From positions 3,968,001 to 4,032,000 of the forward strand of contig NZ_CP133020.1 in assembly GCF_030866825.1 (NCBI RefSeq): a DNA stretch of 64,000 nt. Reading direction: 5' to 3'. The DNA comes from Rathayibacter sp. SW19 (lineage in GTDB: Bacteria > Actinomycetota > Actinomycetes > Actinomycetales > Microbacteriaceae). Each line of letters opens with the position of its first letter. Position 1 is the stretch's first letter. This document shows, piece by piece, positions 16,945-25,266 of this stretch. A model generated the notes under the pieces. That model made no database searches, was not told where the DNA came from, and saw only the letters and a list, made by a program, of their open reading frames with translations. The position numbers and the translations under genes were made by a program.

Positions 16945-16979
16945 TGTTAGGACATATTGACAACCCGCGAGAGTGTCGA
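16945..16979 (-). promoter_or_regulatory. iolC operon promoter with GntR-type operator
   Basis: Minus-strand -35 TCGACA (16979-16974), 17-bp spacer, -10 TATGTC (16956-16951); the palindrome TGTTAGGACA (16945-16954) overlaps the -10. The stretch GTCAATATGTCCTAACAAAG matches GTCAATACGTTCTAACAAAG at the ABC operon promoter in 18 of 20 bases, so both promoters have the same geometry and should answer to one regulator. Confidence 0.65.
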
Positions 16980-16990
16980 TATCTCCGGCA

Positions 16991-17533
16991 CTACGCGGCC
17001 GGACCGTTCAGGCGCCCGAGGAGGGCGGCGATCTGACGCAGGTCATCCAGCGGCCAGGCGCGAAGGCGGGTGTGCATCAGTGCCGCGTTTCCGGCGCGCA
17101 CCTCCTCGAGTCTTGCCACGGCGCGCGGCGTGAGCGCCATGATGCGTGCACGGCCGTCACTCGGGTCAACCCGTAACTCGACCAGCCCGAGCTCTTCCAG
17201 CTGGCGGGCCTGCCTGCTGATCATGCTCCGGTCGACCGCGAGATGGTCGGCAAGAGAGCCGGCATGAAGCGGCCCGCAGCGACCCAGCGTCTGCAACACC
17301 GTCAAACCGAACGGTTGCAGTGCCGGATCCACACGCACGGCAGTATCGCGGATGCTTGCCCTGACATGGCCCATCAGCACGCTCAGCTGCTCCTCGACAT
17401 CCACGATCGCGTCCCCCACAGCGGCATCCGTCACCGCACCCACAGCGGCATCCATCGCAGCTTCCGGCGCGTCCCGCACGGCGGCATCCGTCACCGCAGT
17501 CGCGGGGGCATCCGTATCACGCATCTCAGTCAT
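16991..17533 (-). CDS. MarR-family transcriptional regulator
   Basis: A 180-residue winged-helix repressor. The MarR core spans about residues 45-175 with HAGSLADHLAVDRSMISRQARQLEELGLVELRVDPSDGRARIMALT containing the recognition helix and the DxRxR wing. The first 45 residues are an unusual Ala/Val/Asp-rich tail of repeats (VTDAAV, DAAVGAV, TDAAVGDA). AGGAGG lies eight bases before the ATG. It follows the MFS exporter gene by 12 bp and is therefore co-transcribed; the twin palindromes in front of the exporter are its probable operators. Confidence 0.9.
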   Translation of the reverse strand: MTEMRDTDAPATAVTDAAVRDAPEAAMDAAVGAVTDAAVGDAIVDVEEQLSVLMGHVRASIRDTAVRVDPALQPFGLTVLQTLGRCGPLHAGSLADHLAVDRSMISRQARQLEELGLVELRVDPSDGRARIMALTPRAVARLEEVRAGNAALMHTRLRAWPLDDLRQIAALLGRLNGPAA

Positions 17534-17545
17534 GATCTCCGCCTC

Positions 17546-19345
17546 CTAACGCGAACCCGCCCCGGGCGCGTCCCCATGCGCGCTGTCGATCACCCGAATC
17601 GAACCGGTCGGGTGCGCTTGACCGACCGGCGGGAGCGCCACATATCCGGCGCTCACGCCGATCAGGGTGTCTTCCACATCTTCCACCTCGACCTGGTGCG
17701 CTGCGTGCTTGTCGCGCTGGAGGTCGATCGCGTTCTTGGTGCCGAGTGGGATGTTGGGCAGCAACGCGACCATGATGAGTGTGACCACGGCCAGCGGTGC
17801 TGCAACCAAAAACACCAACCCGACGCCGGAGCCGTACGCCGACTCGACCAGCACTCGAATCGCACCCGGAAGGCTCGCGACGTGCGGGATCGTCCCATCG
17901 CCGAGGGCGTGCGCTGCAACAGCCTGGTTGGCCGGGCTCAGAGCGCCGACGCCGTCTTTGATGTGGTTGGCGATGTAGGTGCCGAGAACCGTGCCCATCA
18001 CCGACACGCCGATGGTGCCACCGAGGCTGCGGAAGAATGTCACTCCGCTTGTGGCGACACCGAGACGTGCTACGTCCGTCGTGTTCTGCACAACCAGCAC
18101 CAGGTTCTGCATGATCATGCCGACGCCGACGCCGAGAATGAACATGTAGACGCCGACTAGCACCAGGCTGGTCTGATATTGCAGGCTGCCCAACAGGAGC
18201 GAGCCGGCGACGATCAGCACAGAGCCGGACACCATGATCGACTTCCACTTGCCGCGGCGGCTGATCAGGTTTCCGAACAGGGTCGAGGATATCAGCAGGC
18301 CAGCCATCATCGGAATGGTCAGCAGTCCGGACTCGGTGGGCGTCGCACCGCGCGCCAACTGCATGTACTGCGCCAGGTAGACCGAGGTGCCGAACATCGA
18401 CACGCCGACAGAGATACTGGCGATGACGGACAGGGTGAAGGTTCGGTTCTTGAAAAGCGAAAGCGGGATGATCGGCTCCTTCGCTTTGAACTCGACGATG
18501 ACGGCGGTAATCAACAGCGCCGCCGCACCGAGCACCATCGCAAACGAGGTCAGCGATGCCCACTCGAACTGAGTGCCGGCCAGAGTCACCCAGACCAGCA
18601 GGAGCGAGACTCCGGCGGTAATCAGCACGGCACCCAAATAGTCGATCGAGACCGCTCGCTTGGCAAGCTTCGGCAGGTGCAGAGTGCGCTGCAGCAGCAG
18701 GATTGCGACGATCGCAACGGGCAGCGCAATGAAGAAGTTCCAGCGCCAGCCGAAGGCATCCGTCACCACGCCACCGAGTAGCGGGCCGCCGATCGTGCCG
18801 AGCGCCATGACTGCACCGAACAGTCCGGCGTACTTGCCGCGTTCACGCGGACTGATGATGTCGGCCATGATGATCTGGCTGAGCGCGGCAAGGCCGCCGG
18901 CACCGAGGCCCTGCAACACCCGGAAGCCGATCAGGGTACCGGTGTTCTGCGAGAACCCGGCCAAGGCCGAGCCGAGCACGAAAACGACAAGTGCGAGCTG
19001 GATGAGCAGCTTTCGGTTGAAGAGGTCGGCGAACTTGCCCCAGAGCGGGGTCGAGACCGTGGTCGCCAACAGGGTGGCCGTGATAACCCAGGTATAAGCG
19101 GACTGGTCGCCCTTCAAGTCGGAGATGATCAACGGCATCGAGGTGCTGACCACCGTGCCGGCCAGGATCGAGACGAACATGCCGAGGAGGAGCCCTGACA
19201 AAGCTTCGAGCACTTGGCGGTGGGTCATTCCCCCGCCGGCGGCCACGGGCTCCGATACTGCTGTGCGTGCTGCGCTGCCTGCTGCGCTGCCTTCTGTGCT
19301 GCGTTCTTTGGTGCGTGATTGCGTGGGACGCGTGTCGCGTGACAT
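17546..19345 (-). CDS. MFS multidrug exporter of the 14-helix DHA2 type
   Basis: A 599-residue drug:proton antiporter-like membrane protein. DHA2 features include the helix 1 region LLLGMFVSILAGTVVSTSMPLIISDL, motif A WGKFADLFNRK and motif C-like GLFGAVMALGTIGGPLLGG; 14 hydrophobic segments can be counted. The start at 19345 is preferred because AGGAG precedes it; an in-frame ATG at 19369 falls in the operator. Unusual Thr/Ala-rich N-terminal tail and a 60-residue hydrophilic C-terminal tail. Expression should be induced when MarR releases the operators, with the exported compound unknown. Confidence 0.93.
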   Translation of the reverse strand: MSRDTRPTQSRTKERSTEGSAAGSAARTAVSEPVAAGGGMTHRQVLEALSGLLLGMFVSILAGTVVSTSMPLIISDLKGDQSAYTWVITATLLATTVSTPLWGKFADLFNRKLLIQLALVVFVLGSALAGFSQNTGTLIGFRVLQGLGAGGLAALSQIIMADIISPRERGKYAGLFGAVMALGTIGGPLLGGVVTDAFGWRWNFFIALPVAIVAILLLQRTLHLPKLAKRAVSIDYLGAVLITAGVSLLLVWVTLAGTQFEWASLTSFAMVLGAAALLITAVIVEFKAKEPIIPLSLFKNRTFTLSVIASISVGVSMFGTSVYLAQYMQLARGATPTESGLLTIPMMAGLLISSTLFGNLISRRGKWKSIMVSGSVLIVAGSLLLGSLQYQTSLVLVGVYMFILGVGVGMIMQNLVLVVQNTTDVARLGVATSGVTFFRSLGGTIGVSVMGTVLGTYIANHIKDGVGALSPANQAVAAHALGDGTIPHVASLPGAIRVLVESAYGSGVGLVFLVAAPLAVVTLIMVALLPNIPLGTKNAIDLQRDKHAAHQVEVEDVEDTLIGVSAGYVALPPVGQAHPTGSIRVIDSAHGDAPGAGSR

Positions 19346-19362
19346 CTGACTCCTGCTAATAA

Positions 19363-19407
19363 TTGACAACGGTCAACTATATAGCGATAGTTGACTTTCG
19401 TCAACTA
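19363..19407 (-). promoter_or_regulatory. Tandem MarR operators upstream of the exporter
   Basis: TTGACAACGGTCAA (19363-19376) and TAGTTGACTTTCGTCAACTA (19388-19407) share TTGAC-N4-GTCAA. The second has perfect 8-bp arms. Centres are 28 bp apart. Position just upstream of the exporter ribosome site fits promoter occlusion by the MarR protein encoded in the same operon. Confidence 0.75.
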
Positions 19408-19427
19408 CTTTGAGACTGAACTCTCAA

Positions 19428-19469
19428 CGGGCAGACCCTTCGACAAGCTCTGGGAACGAGCTCTGCCCG
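19428..19469. repeat. Hairpin with GC-rich arms, possible terminator or dispersed repeat
   Basis: CGGGCAGA (19428-19435) and TCTGCCCG (19462-19469) enclose CCCTTCGACAAGCTC, a motif common in extragenic repeats of Microbacteriaceae. It lies 28 bp beyond the stop of the response-regulator gene and could terminate that transcript, though no T-run follows. Confidence 0.45.
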
Positions 19470-19496
19470 GCATCACCTTTCGCACCGTCTCTGCGA

Positions 19497-20237
19497 CTAC
19501 AGCAGCCGCCGCTCCAGCGCCCACGCCGTCAGCTCGTGCCGCGACGAAAGCTGCAACTTGCGGAGCACGGCAGACACGTGCGTTTCCACGGTCTTGATCG
19601 AGATGAACAACTCGGCCGCGACCTCTTTATAGGAATACCCGCGCGCAATCAGCCGCATAACCTCACGCTCGCGGGCCGACAAACGGTCCAGTTCGTCGCT
19701 CGCCTCCGCTTGCTCACCGGATGCCGCCCCAAACGCATCCAGAACAAAGCCGGCCAGGCGCGGGGAGAACACCGCGTCGCCGTCTGCGACGGCGCGAACG
19801 GCCTGTGAGACCTGGGTACCCGAGCTGCCCTTGGTGATGTAGCCGCGCGCTCCCGCCCGGATGACGCCGACGACGTCCTCAGCGGAATCCGAGACACTCA
19901 ACGCCAGGAACCGGGTGTTCGGGCAGCGCCCCGAACAGCGGCGTAACACTTCAGCGCCACCGCTCGCCCCGGCGGCAGCGGCCACGCCAGCGGCAGCACC
20001 ACCAACACCCCCAGTGGCGCCACCGACTCCACCGGCACCGGCCCCGCCGGCTCCGCCCGGCAGGTGCACGTCGAGCAGCACGACGCGCGGTTGATGCTCG
20101 ACGATGGCCTCGACGGCAGAACTCACATCGCCGGCCTCGGCGAGCACCTGGATCGACGCATCCAAATCGGCGCGCAGCCCGGAACGGAAAATGGAGTGAT
20201 CGTCAACGATCACCACCGTGATCGGCGAATCATTCAC
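19497..20237 (-). CDS. NarL/LuxR-type response regulator with a Gly/Ala insertion
   Basis: A 246-residue two-component regulator. The receiver shows acidic VDD at 11-13, the phospho-acceptor D56 in VLLDVHLP and the conserved lysine in GYITKGSSG; the C-terminal LuxR domain has LSAREREVMRLIARGYSYKEVAAELFISIKTVETHVSAVLRKL. Residues about 61-94 are a Gly/Ala/Val-rich insertion directly after the beta3 loop, where typical receivers run straight on. The GTG start overlaps the kinase stop (GTGA) and AAGGAGG precedes it. It is partner of the PspC-kinase and probably controls the divergent PspC operon. Confidence 0.92.
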   Translation of the reverse strand: MNDSPITVVIVDDHSIFRSGLRADLDASIQVLAEAGDVSSAVEAIVEHQPRVVLLDVHLPGGAGGAGAGGVGGATGGVGGAAAGVAAAAGASGGAEVLRRCSGRCPNTRFLALSVSDSAEDVVGVIRAGARGYITKGSSGTQVSQAVRAVADGDAVFSPRLAGFVLDAFGAASGEQAEASDELDRLSAREREVMRLIARGYSYKEVAAELFISIKTVETHVSAVLRKLQLSSRHELTAWALERRLL

Positions 20238-21625
20238 GTGTATCCCTCCTTCTCCTCAGGTTCAAACCCCTTGGGTTCAACCCCCTCAGGGGCGACTTTC
20301 TGAGGCCGAGCATTCTCACTCCCCGTACTCCTCTCACTCCCCGTGCTCTGCCGTTCGATATGCACGTGCACTTCCGTGCCGACGCCGCCCGCGCCCGGCG
20401 CGACGGTTGCACGTCCGCCGGCGCGACGCATCCGCCCGACGATCGATTCCCGCACGCCGAGTCGATCGGCCGGCACCGCAGCCGGGTCGAAGCCGGCGCC
20501 ACGATCGCGTACGAACACATCGAGGGCGGATGCCGAGCCCTCCAGATATACGGACACGTCACCGCCCGCGTGCCGCGCGGCATTGAGCATCGCCTCTCGC
20601 ACGGCCGCTGCAACCTCGCCGTTCGACGACTGAAGGCTGGGGGAGCCGACACTGCCGCCGACGGTGATCACTTCGATGTGCACCGGATAGTCGAGTTCGA
20701 GCGCTGCCGCGAAATCGCGCAACTCGCTGCCCAGATCGCCCTCGACCGGGCCGCCGCCCGCGTACAGCCATTCGCGCAACTCTCGTTCCTGCGCCCGCGC
20801 AATGCGGGCAACCTCGCTGGATGCGCCGGCCCGATTCTGAATCAGCGCGAGCGTCTGGAGCACGGAATCGTGTAGGTGCGCGGCGATCTCCGCCCGCTGC
20901 TCCTCACGCACCCGCTTGGTGCGCTCTGCGATCACCTCCTGCCAGAGCCGCAACCCCCACGGCCCGAGCAGAACCACCAGCCCCGCCAACAAGGTGACCA
21001 GCACCAGGAGCAACTCGAGCACGGGGTGTGACCCGCTCGCGAACATCTGCAGTAGCGCGACACCGAGAAGCAGCACGCCCGCCAAAATTCGAATGACGGA
21101 TGCCGATCGCGGCCGAGCAGTGCCGCTCACGTCCACGAATTGCTCCCATGCGACCGCTCCCGCCGCGCACGCGATCATCGAGACCGCAGCAGTGACCAGC
21201 GGAATCGCGACGTTCGCATCCGGGTTGCTCGCATCCTGGCCGGTCAGCACGAGGACGAATCCGGCGCTCACCGCGGCGACCGCCAGCAGCAGCCAGGCGA
21301 CGGGCACGCCACGGTGCACTCCCGCACCGTGCAAACCGGGCACGTTGTACCGGCCGGGCGCCTCGTGCACGCCGGCCACCTCCCGTGGGAAATCAGCTCG
21401 CTCGAGCGGCACAAGTGCCCACAGCCACAGGTAGAGCAGCAGTCCGGCGCCACCGCAGAAAGCCAGGCCGACGGCAAGCCAACGCATGCTCAACACCGAT
21501 ACGCCGAGATGGCGCGCCAAGCTCTCGCACACGCCACCGAGCACGCACTCGCGCGGGCGCTGAAGGGGCGCTCGCCCGGGGCGCACGGGGGCGGGGGGTG
21601 CGGCGGGAGTCACGTAAGCATCCAA
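20234..21625 (-). CDS. PspC-domain sensor histidine kinase
   Basis: A 463-residue sensor. The N-terminus carries a PspC domain (LGGVCESLARHLGVSVLSMRWLAVGLAFCGGAGLLLYLWLW), further helices follow to about residue 235, then a HisKA_3 segment EIAAHLHDSVLQTLALIQNRAG with the phosphorylated His, and a HATPase_c domain ending VRDRGAGFDPAAVPADRLGVRESIVGRM. The start drawn is a TTG at 21625 with no strong ribosome site, so the true N-terminus is uncertain by some residues. Such kinases sense envelope stress through PspC. It is co-translated with the response regulator and divergent from another PspC gene. Confidence 0.9.
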   Translation of the reverse strand: MDAYVTPAAPPAPVRPGRAPLQRPRECVLGGVCESLARHLGVSVLSMRWLAVGLAFCGGAGLLLYLWLWALVPLERADFPREVAGVHEAPGRYNVPGLHGAGVHRGVPVAWLLLAVAAVSAGFVLVLTGQDASNPDANVAIPLVTAAVSMIACAAGAVAWEQFVDVSGTARPRSASVIRILAGVLLLGVALLQMFASGSHPVLELLLVLVTLLAGLVVLLGPWGLRLWQEVIAERTKRVREEQRAEIAAHLHDSVLQTLALIQNRAGASSEVARIARAQERELREWLYAGGGPVEGDLGSELRDFAAALELDYPVHIEVITVGGSVGSPSLQSSNGEVAAAVREAMLNAARHAGGDVSVYLEGSASALDVFVRDRGAGFDPAAVPADRLGVRESIVGRMRRAGGRATVAPGAGGVGTEVHVHIERQSTGSERSTGSENARPQKVAPEGVEPKGFEPEEKEGYT

Positions 21626-21726
21626 TCAGAGTCCGCAAGCTCGTGGGCGGTGCAGTGCAAGATTCAGGGTGCGCTCAGGGGAGTCCCTGATAGCGGCAGG
21701 CGGCCGGCGCCGCCAGCATTGGAGAC

Positions 21727-23388
21727 ATGGCAGAACCCACCAGCACTCCACCCGGCAACAATCAACCCGGCAACACCGCGCCCAACTATTCCCAGGGCAG
21801 CGCTGGCTCCAACCGCTTCTTCAACTGGATGCGCGGCCTCGGCATCGTGCGCAGCAACGGCTGGATCGGCGGCGTCTGCGGCGGCATCGCCGAGCGCCTG
21901 GGCATCGATCCGCTCATCGTGCGCGGCATCCTCGTGGTGATCGCCGTTCTCGGCGGCCCGGCGTTCCTCTTCTACGCCGCGGCGTGGCTGCTGCTGCCCG
22001 ATTCGCAGGACAACATCCACCTGGAGCGGCTGATCTCCGGGCGGCTGGACCCTCCGGTCGTGGCGATCGCGGTCATCGCACTGCTCAGTTTCCTGCCGGT
22101 CACACAGGGTATCTGGTGGGCCGGAGCCCAGTTCTGGAGCGAGCCGTTCTGGCCCGCAGCTGTCGGCCGCACGCTGTGGAGCCTGGTGATCGTCGGCCTC
22201 ATCGTGGCCGTGATCGTCTGGGCGGCACGATCGAACCGTTGGACTTCCCGGGGCGAGCAAACGGGCGCGCGAACGGCTTCCGCGACGCCTCCCGCCCCGG
22301 GAGCCGGATTCTCCGACAGCACGGCGAACCTCCGAACGGATGCCGCTGGTGCAGCACCATTCGCCGCCACCACCGCGCCTGCCACCGGCCACGCAACGGC
22401 CGGCTCCGCAACCGCCGAACCGGCGCCTCCCGCGTCGCAGGCGCCGAGCGACCCGGAAGGTCTCGAAGCGTGGAAGGAGTCCCAGGCCCAGTGGAAGGCC
22501 GAGCACGACGCGTGGCGTAGCACGCAGGACGCCGAGCAGCGCGCCGTGCGCCAGCAACGCTCTGCCGAGATCCGCGCCCAGTCCCAGGCGATGGCAGCGG
22601 AGGCGAATGAAGCACGCCGGCAGCGCAGGCTCGCCAATCCGCGAACCAGCGGCGCATACATCGGGATCACCTTCGGCGTCGCGATCCTCGCCGGCGCGAT
22701 CACAACGGCCGTCGCATTCAGCACTCCGGATATCGCGGGCTACGCCGTCACGATCGGCCTTGCGAGCGCAACCCTTGTCTTCGGTCTGGCCATCATTCTG
22801 GCCGGCGTGCTGCGGCGGCGCAGCGGATTCCTGAGTTTCGTGTCGATCCTTCTCGTGCTTGCCAGCGTGCTCACGGCGCTGCCACCGCGCGGCCGCGATC
22901 TGGTCATCGGCTCGGCACATGATCAAGGCGTTGCGAGCACGCGAGTCTTCGTACCGCTCGGTACCTATTCCCTCTACCTGGATGCGAACAGCGGTACGAC
23001 GTCGCCGGATGCAACGCGTGTGATCGACGTGCAACAGGGCATCGGGCAGACTCAGGTCTACATCGTGCGCGGGCTCACAGTTCGAGTCGAGGCAACGCAG
23101 CAGACGGGCGGGCGGGCCTTCGACGCCCGCACGATCAACCAGAACAGCACCACCGCGCAGGATCCGACAATCACGCGCCTGGCCGATGGTGCCGTGCGAT
23201 CCTCGATCAGCTACGGTGCTGCCGCCATGCCGGACGTGATCGTGCGCATCACCCAGTGGGTCGGTTCCGTCGACGTCGTGTACGACCGGACGGCCACAGA
23301 CGGCGTACCCGGTTCGTCGACGGCGCCGACGCCGCCGCTTACGACGAGCACGCCTGGCGCGCCCGCATCCGCAAAGCCAACGCGATGA
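21727..23388 (+). CDS. PspC-domain envelope protein with C-terminal membrane part
   Basis: A 553-residue membrane protein. A Pro/Asn-rich start is followed by a PspC domain (SNGWIGGVCGGIAERLGIDPLIVRGILVVIAVLGGPAFLFYAAAWLLLP), two more helices to about residue 160, a long Ala/Pro linker with a charged coiled segment (EAWKESQAQWKAEHDAWR), three helices around 310-385, and an extracellular beta-rich LiaF-like tail. It diverges from the PspC kinase, an arrangement in which the target and its sensor share a domain. Start ATG 21727 follows GGAGAC. It overlaps the next gene reading frame or nearly so. Confidence 0.85.
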   Translation: MAEPTSTPPGNNQPGNTAPNYSQGSAGSNRFFNWMRGLGIVRSNGWIGGVCGGIAERLGIDPLIVRGILVVIAVLGGPAFLFYAAAWLLLPDSQDNIHLERLISGRLDPPVVAIAVIALLSFLPVTQGIWWAGAQFWSEPFWPAAVGRTLWSLVIVGLIVAVIVWAARSNRWTSRGEQTGARTASATPPAPGAGFSDSTANLRTDAAGAAPFAATTAPATGHATAGSATAEPAPPASQAPSDPEGLEAWKESQAQWKAEHDAWRSTQDAEQRAVRQQRSAEIRAQSQAMAAEANEARRQRRLANPRTSGAYIGITFGVAILAGAITTAVAFSTPDIAGYAVTIGLASATLVFGLAIILAGVLRRRSGFLSFVSILLVLASVLTALPPRGRDLVIGSAHDQGVASTRVFVPLGTYSLYLDANSGTTSPDATRVIDVQQGIGQTQVYIVRGLTVRVEATQQTGGRAFDARTINQNSTTAQDPTITRLADGAVRSSISYGAAAMPDVIVRITQWVGSVDVVYDRTATDGVPGSSTAPTPPLTTSTPGAPASAKPTR

Positions 23389-23447
23389 CCGCCAGAGCCG
23401 CCGACAGCGGCAATGAGACCGACCGCCACGACCCCGAGGAGTCCGAC

Positions 23448-23897
23448 GTGACCGACACGCTTTTTCCCAGCGACAGCAGCGACACCGGCACCGGTGACGC
23501 CGGCGTTGAAGGCGGCATTGCAGACACCGTTGCAGGCAGCGTTTCAGACACTGTTGCAGAAGCAGCCGCTGTGCCAGCTGCTGCTGCGCCAACTACTGCC
23601 TCGCCAACTACTGCTGCGCCGAGCGCGGCGTCACCGGATGCGACCGGGAGGCAGCCTGCTCGGCCGCGGCCGCGCATCCGCTCGGGGGCGATCGTGTGGG
23701 GCTTGCTGGTGAGCGCGACGGCGGTACTGATTTTGACAGTGGTCGGCTCGCCGACGAACGGCGCGGCGTTCAGCGCGTGGGCCGGCGCGCTCGGCGCCGG
23801 CGGCGTCATCCTGACCGCGGTGATCGCGCTCGGCGCGTTCATCCTGCTGATGGCCCTGCTGTCGCTCATCCGCCGCGAGCAGCGCAAGCGCGCCTAG
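23448..23897 (+). CDS. Small membrane protein of the PspC operon
   Basis: A 149-residue protein with an acidic/Ala-rich N-terminal half (repeated AAVPAAAAPTTASPTTAAP-type stretch) and two C-terminal membrane helices (IVWGLLVSATAVLILTVVG and VILTAVIALGAFILLMALLSLI), ending in RREQRKRA. I favour the GTG at 23448 because GAGGAG is six bases upstream; an ATG at 23385 overlapping the PspC gene stop (ATGA) would add 21 residues. It is the second gene of the PspC transcript. No named family recognised. Confidence 0.7.
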   Translation: MTDTLFPSDSSDTGTGDAGVEGGIADTVAGSVSDTVAEAAAVPAAAAPTTASPTTAAPSAASPDATGRQPARPRPRIRSGAIVWGLLVSATAVLILTVVGSPTNGAAFSAWAGALGAGGVILTAVIALGAFILLMALLSLIRREQRKRA

Positions 23898-23954
23898 CCA
23901 TCACCGCCGAGTGCGCCGGCCTCGCGCTCGGCCAGGGAAGAGCGCAGATGCCGG

Positions 23955-25139
23955 CTACAGGTACACGTCGACGAGCACGGGCTCCGGCTGCAGCACCACT
24001 CCGAATTCGGACTGCACCCGACCCTGCACATAGCGGGCGAGCTGCGCGATTTCCTCGGCCGTGGCACCGCCGCGGTTCGTGATCGCCAGAGTGTGTTTGC
24101 TTGAGATCGCGGCGCGCGAGCCCGGCAGAGCGAACGAACGACGGATGCCCGCCTGCTCGATCAACCACGCCGCGCTCAGTTTCACCGTGCGCTCTCGTGC
24201 GGCCTGGCGCAGGGCGCGCTGACCGGCCGCCTCCGCGACCGCTGCGACGGACCGGCTGTGGTCGGCATCCGTCGCGTCCAGTGGCACCACAAGATCCGGT
24301 TCCTCCTCTTCGAGTGGCCAGCGCGGCGCCTTGGTTGGCAGTGTTGAAGCAAACTCCGCGCCGACGATCGGGTTCGTGAAGAACGAGCCGGCGCTGACCG
24401 AGTCCGGATCGTTCGGGTCGAGCACCATGCCCTTGGAGGCGCGCAGCGCCAACACCGTGCGCCGCAGCTCCGCGAGCGGCACCCGGGTTCCGAGCTGCAC
24501 GCCGAGCGCGTCCGCCAGTTGGGCGTAGCCCACCGGCGCGGACAACGGCGCACCGATCTGCGTGGTGTCTGCCATCAGTTCGAGTTCGACCGCGGTGACA
24601 ACACCGGCCAGCCCCCGCTTGAACGCCGACGTGCGGTAGCCGAGCGAGAGCTCGGCAGCCGGCATCCGGCGCAGCTGCTCGGTTGCCTCGTCGAGAAAGT
24701 CGACGGCGGTGAGGCACCCGGACAGCTCTTGCCCGTATGCCCCGATGTTCTGCACGGGCGCTGCCCCGGTCGAGCCCGGGATGCCCGAGAGCGCTTCAAT
24801 GCCGCTCCAGCCGTTTCGCACCGCTGTCGCTACGACGCGATCCCACGGCTCTCCTGCTTGTACCCGCAAGTGAACCCGGTCGCTCGAGCCGTCGTCAAGC
24901 CGCTCGATTCCGGTCGTCACGATGCGGATGACCGTGCCGTCGAATCCGCGATCGGCTGCGACCGTGTTCGAGCCGCCGCCGAGCAGTAGCCAGTGCCGGC
25001 GATCTTGCCAGATCGCGCGCACCGTCTCGATGAGCTCAGGCTCGGTGGGTGGCGCCACGAGGCTGGCCGGCACACCGCCGACACGGATTGTCGTGAGTTC
25101 GGACAACGCGGTCGGGTGCGTCATCGATGAAGTCGTCAT
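23955..25139 (-). CDS. murB: UDP-N-acetylenolpyruvoylglucosamine reductase
   Basis: A 394-residue FAD enzyme that reduces UDP-GlcNAc-enolpyruvate to UDP-MurNAc in peptidoglycan synthesis. Motifs: LLLGGGSNTVAAD and SGIPGSTGAAPVQNIGAYGQEL for FAD, SLGYRTSAFKRG with the catalytic region Tyr/Arg, SAGSFFTNPI with the proton-donor Ser, and the final Glu in EFGVVLQPEP. It lies downstream of two hot-dog dehydratase genes as in other actinobacteria. In those genomes tRNA-Trp and secE follow; here they are nearly 24 kb away. Confidence 0.96.
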   Translation of the reverse strand: MTTSSMTHPTALSELTTIRVGGVPASLVAPPTEPELIETVRAIWQDRRHWLLLGGGSNTVAADRGFDGTVIRIVTTGIERLDDGSSDRVHLRVQAGEPWDRVVATAVRNGWSGIEALSGIPGSTGAAPVQNIGAYGQELSGCLTAVDFLDEATEQLRRMPAAELSLGYRTSAFKRGLAGVVTAVELELMADTTQIGAPLSAPVGYAQLADALGVQLGTRVPLAELRRTVLALRASKGMVLDPNDPDSVSAGSFFTNPIVGAEFASTLPTKAPRWPLEEEEPDLVVPLDATDADHSRSVAAVAEAAGQRALRQAARERTVKLSAAWLIEQAGIRRSFALPGSRAAISSKHTLAITNRGGATAEEIAQLARYVQGRVQSEFGVVLQPEPVLVDVYL

Positions 25140-25266
25140 GGCTGCGTTCTGTGCTCTGTTCTGAATTCCTGCTACGTCGTTGCTTTGCTTGGTCCTGTTT
25201 TGCGCCGTGTTTTCTCTGCGCCTTGTTTGCCCCGCACCTTGTTTGATCTGCGCGGTACGCGCTCGG

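Noticed and set aside
17526..18563. A 345-codon frame overlapping the MFS gene on the same strand
   Set aside because: It is the +1 shadow of the exporter gene, with no helices or motifs.
21664..23592. A 642-codon open frame on the minus strand
   Set aside because: It lies antisense to the PspC gene; its Arg/Gly/Cys-rich translation without any motif is what high-GC antisense DNA gives.
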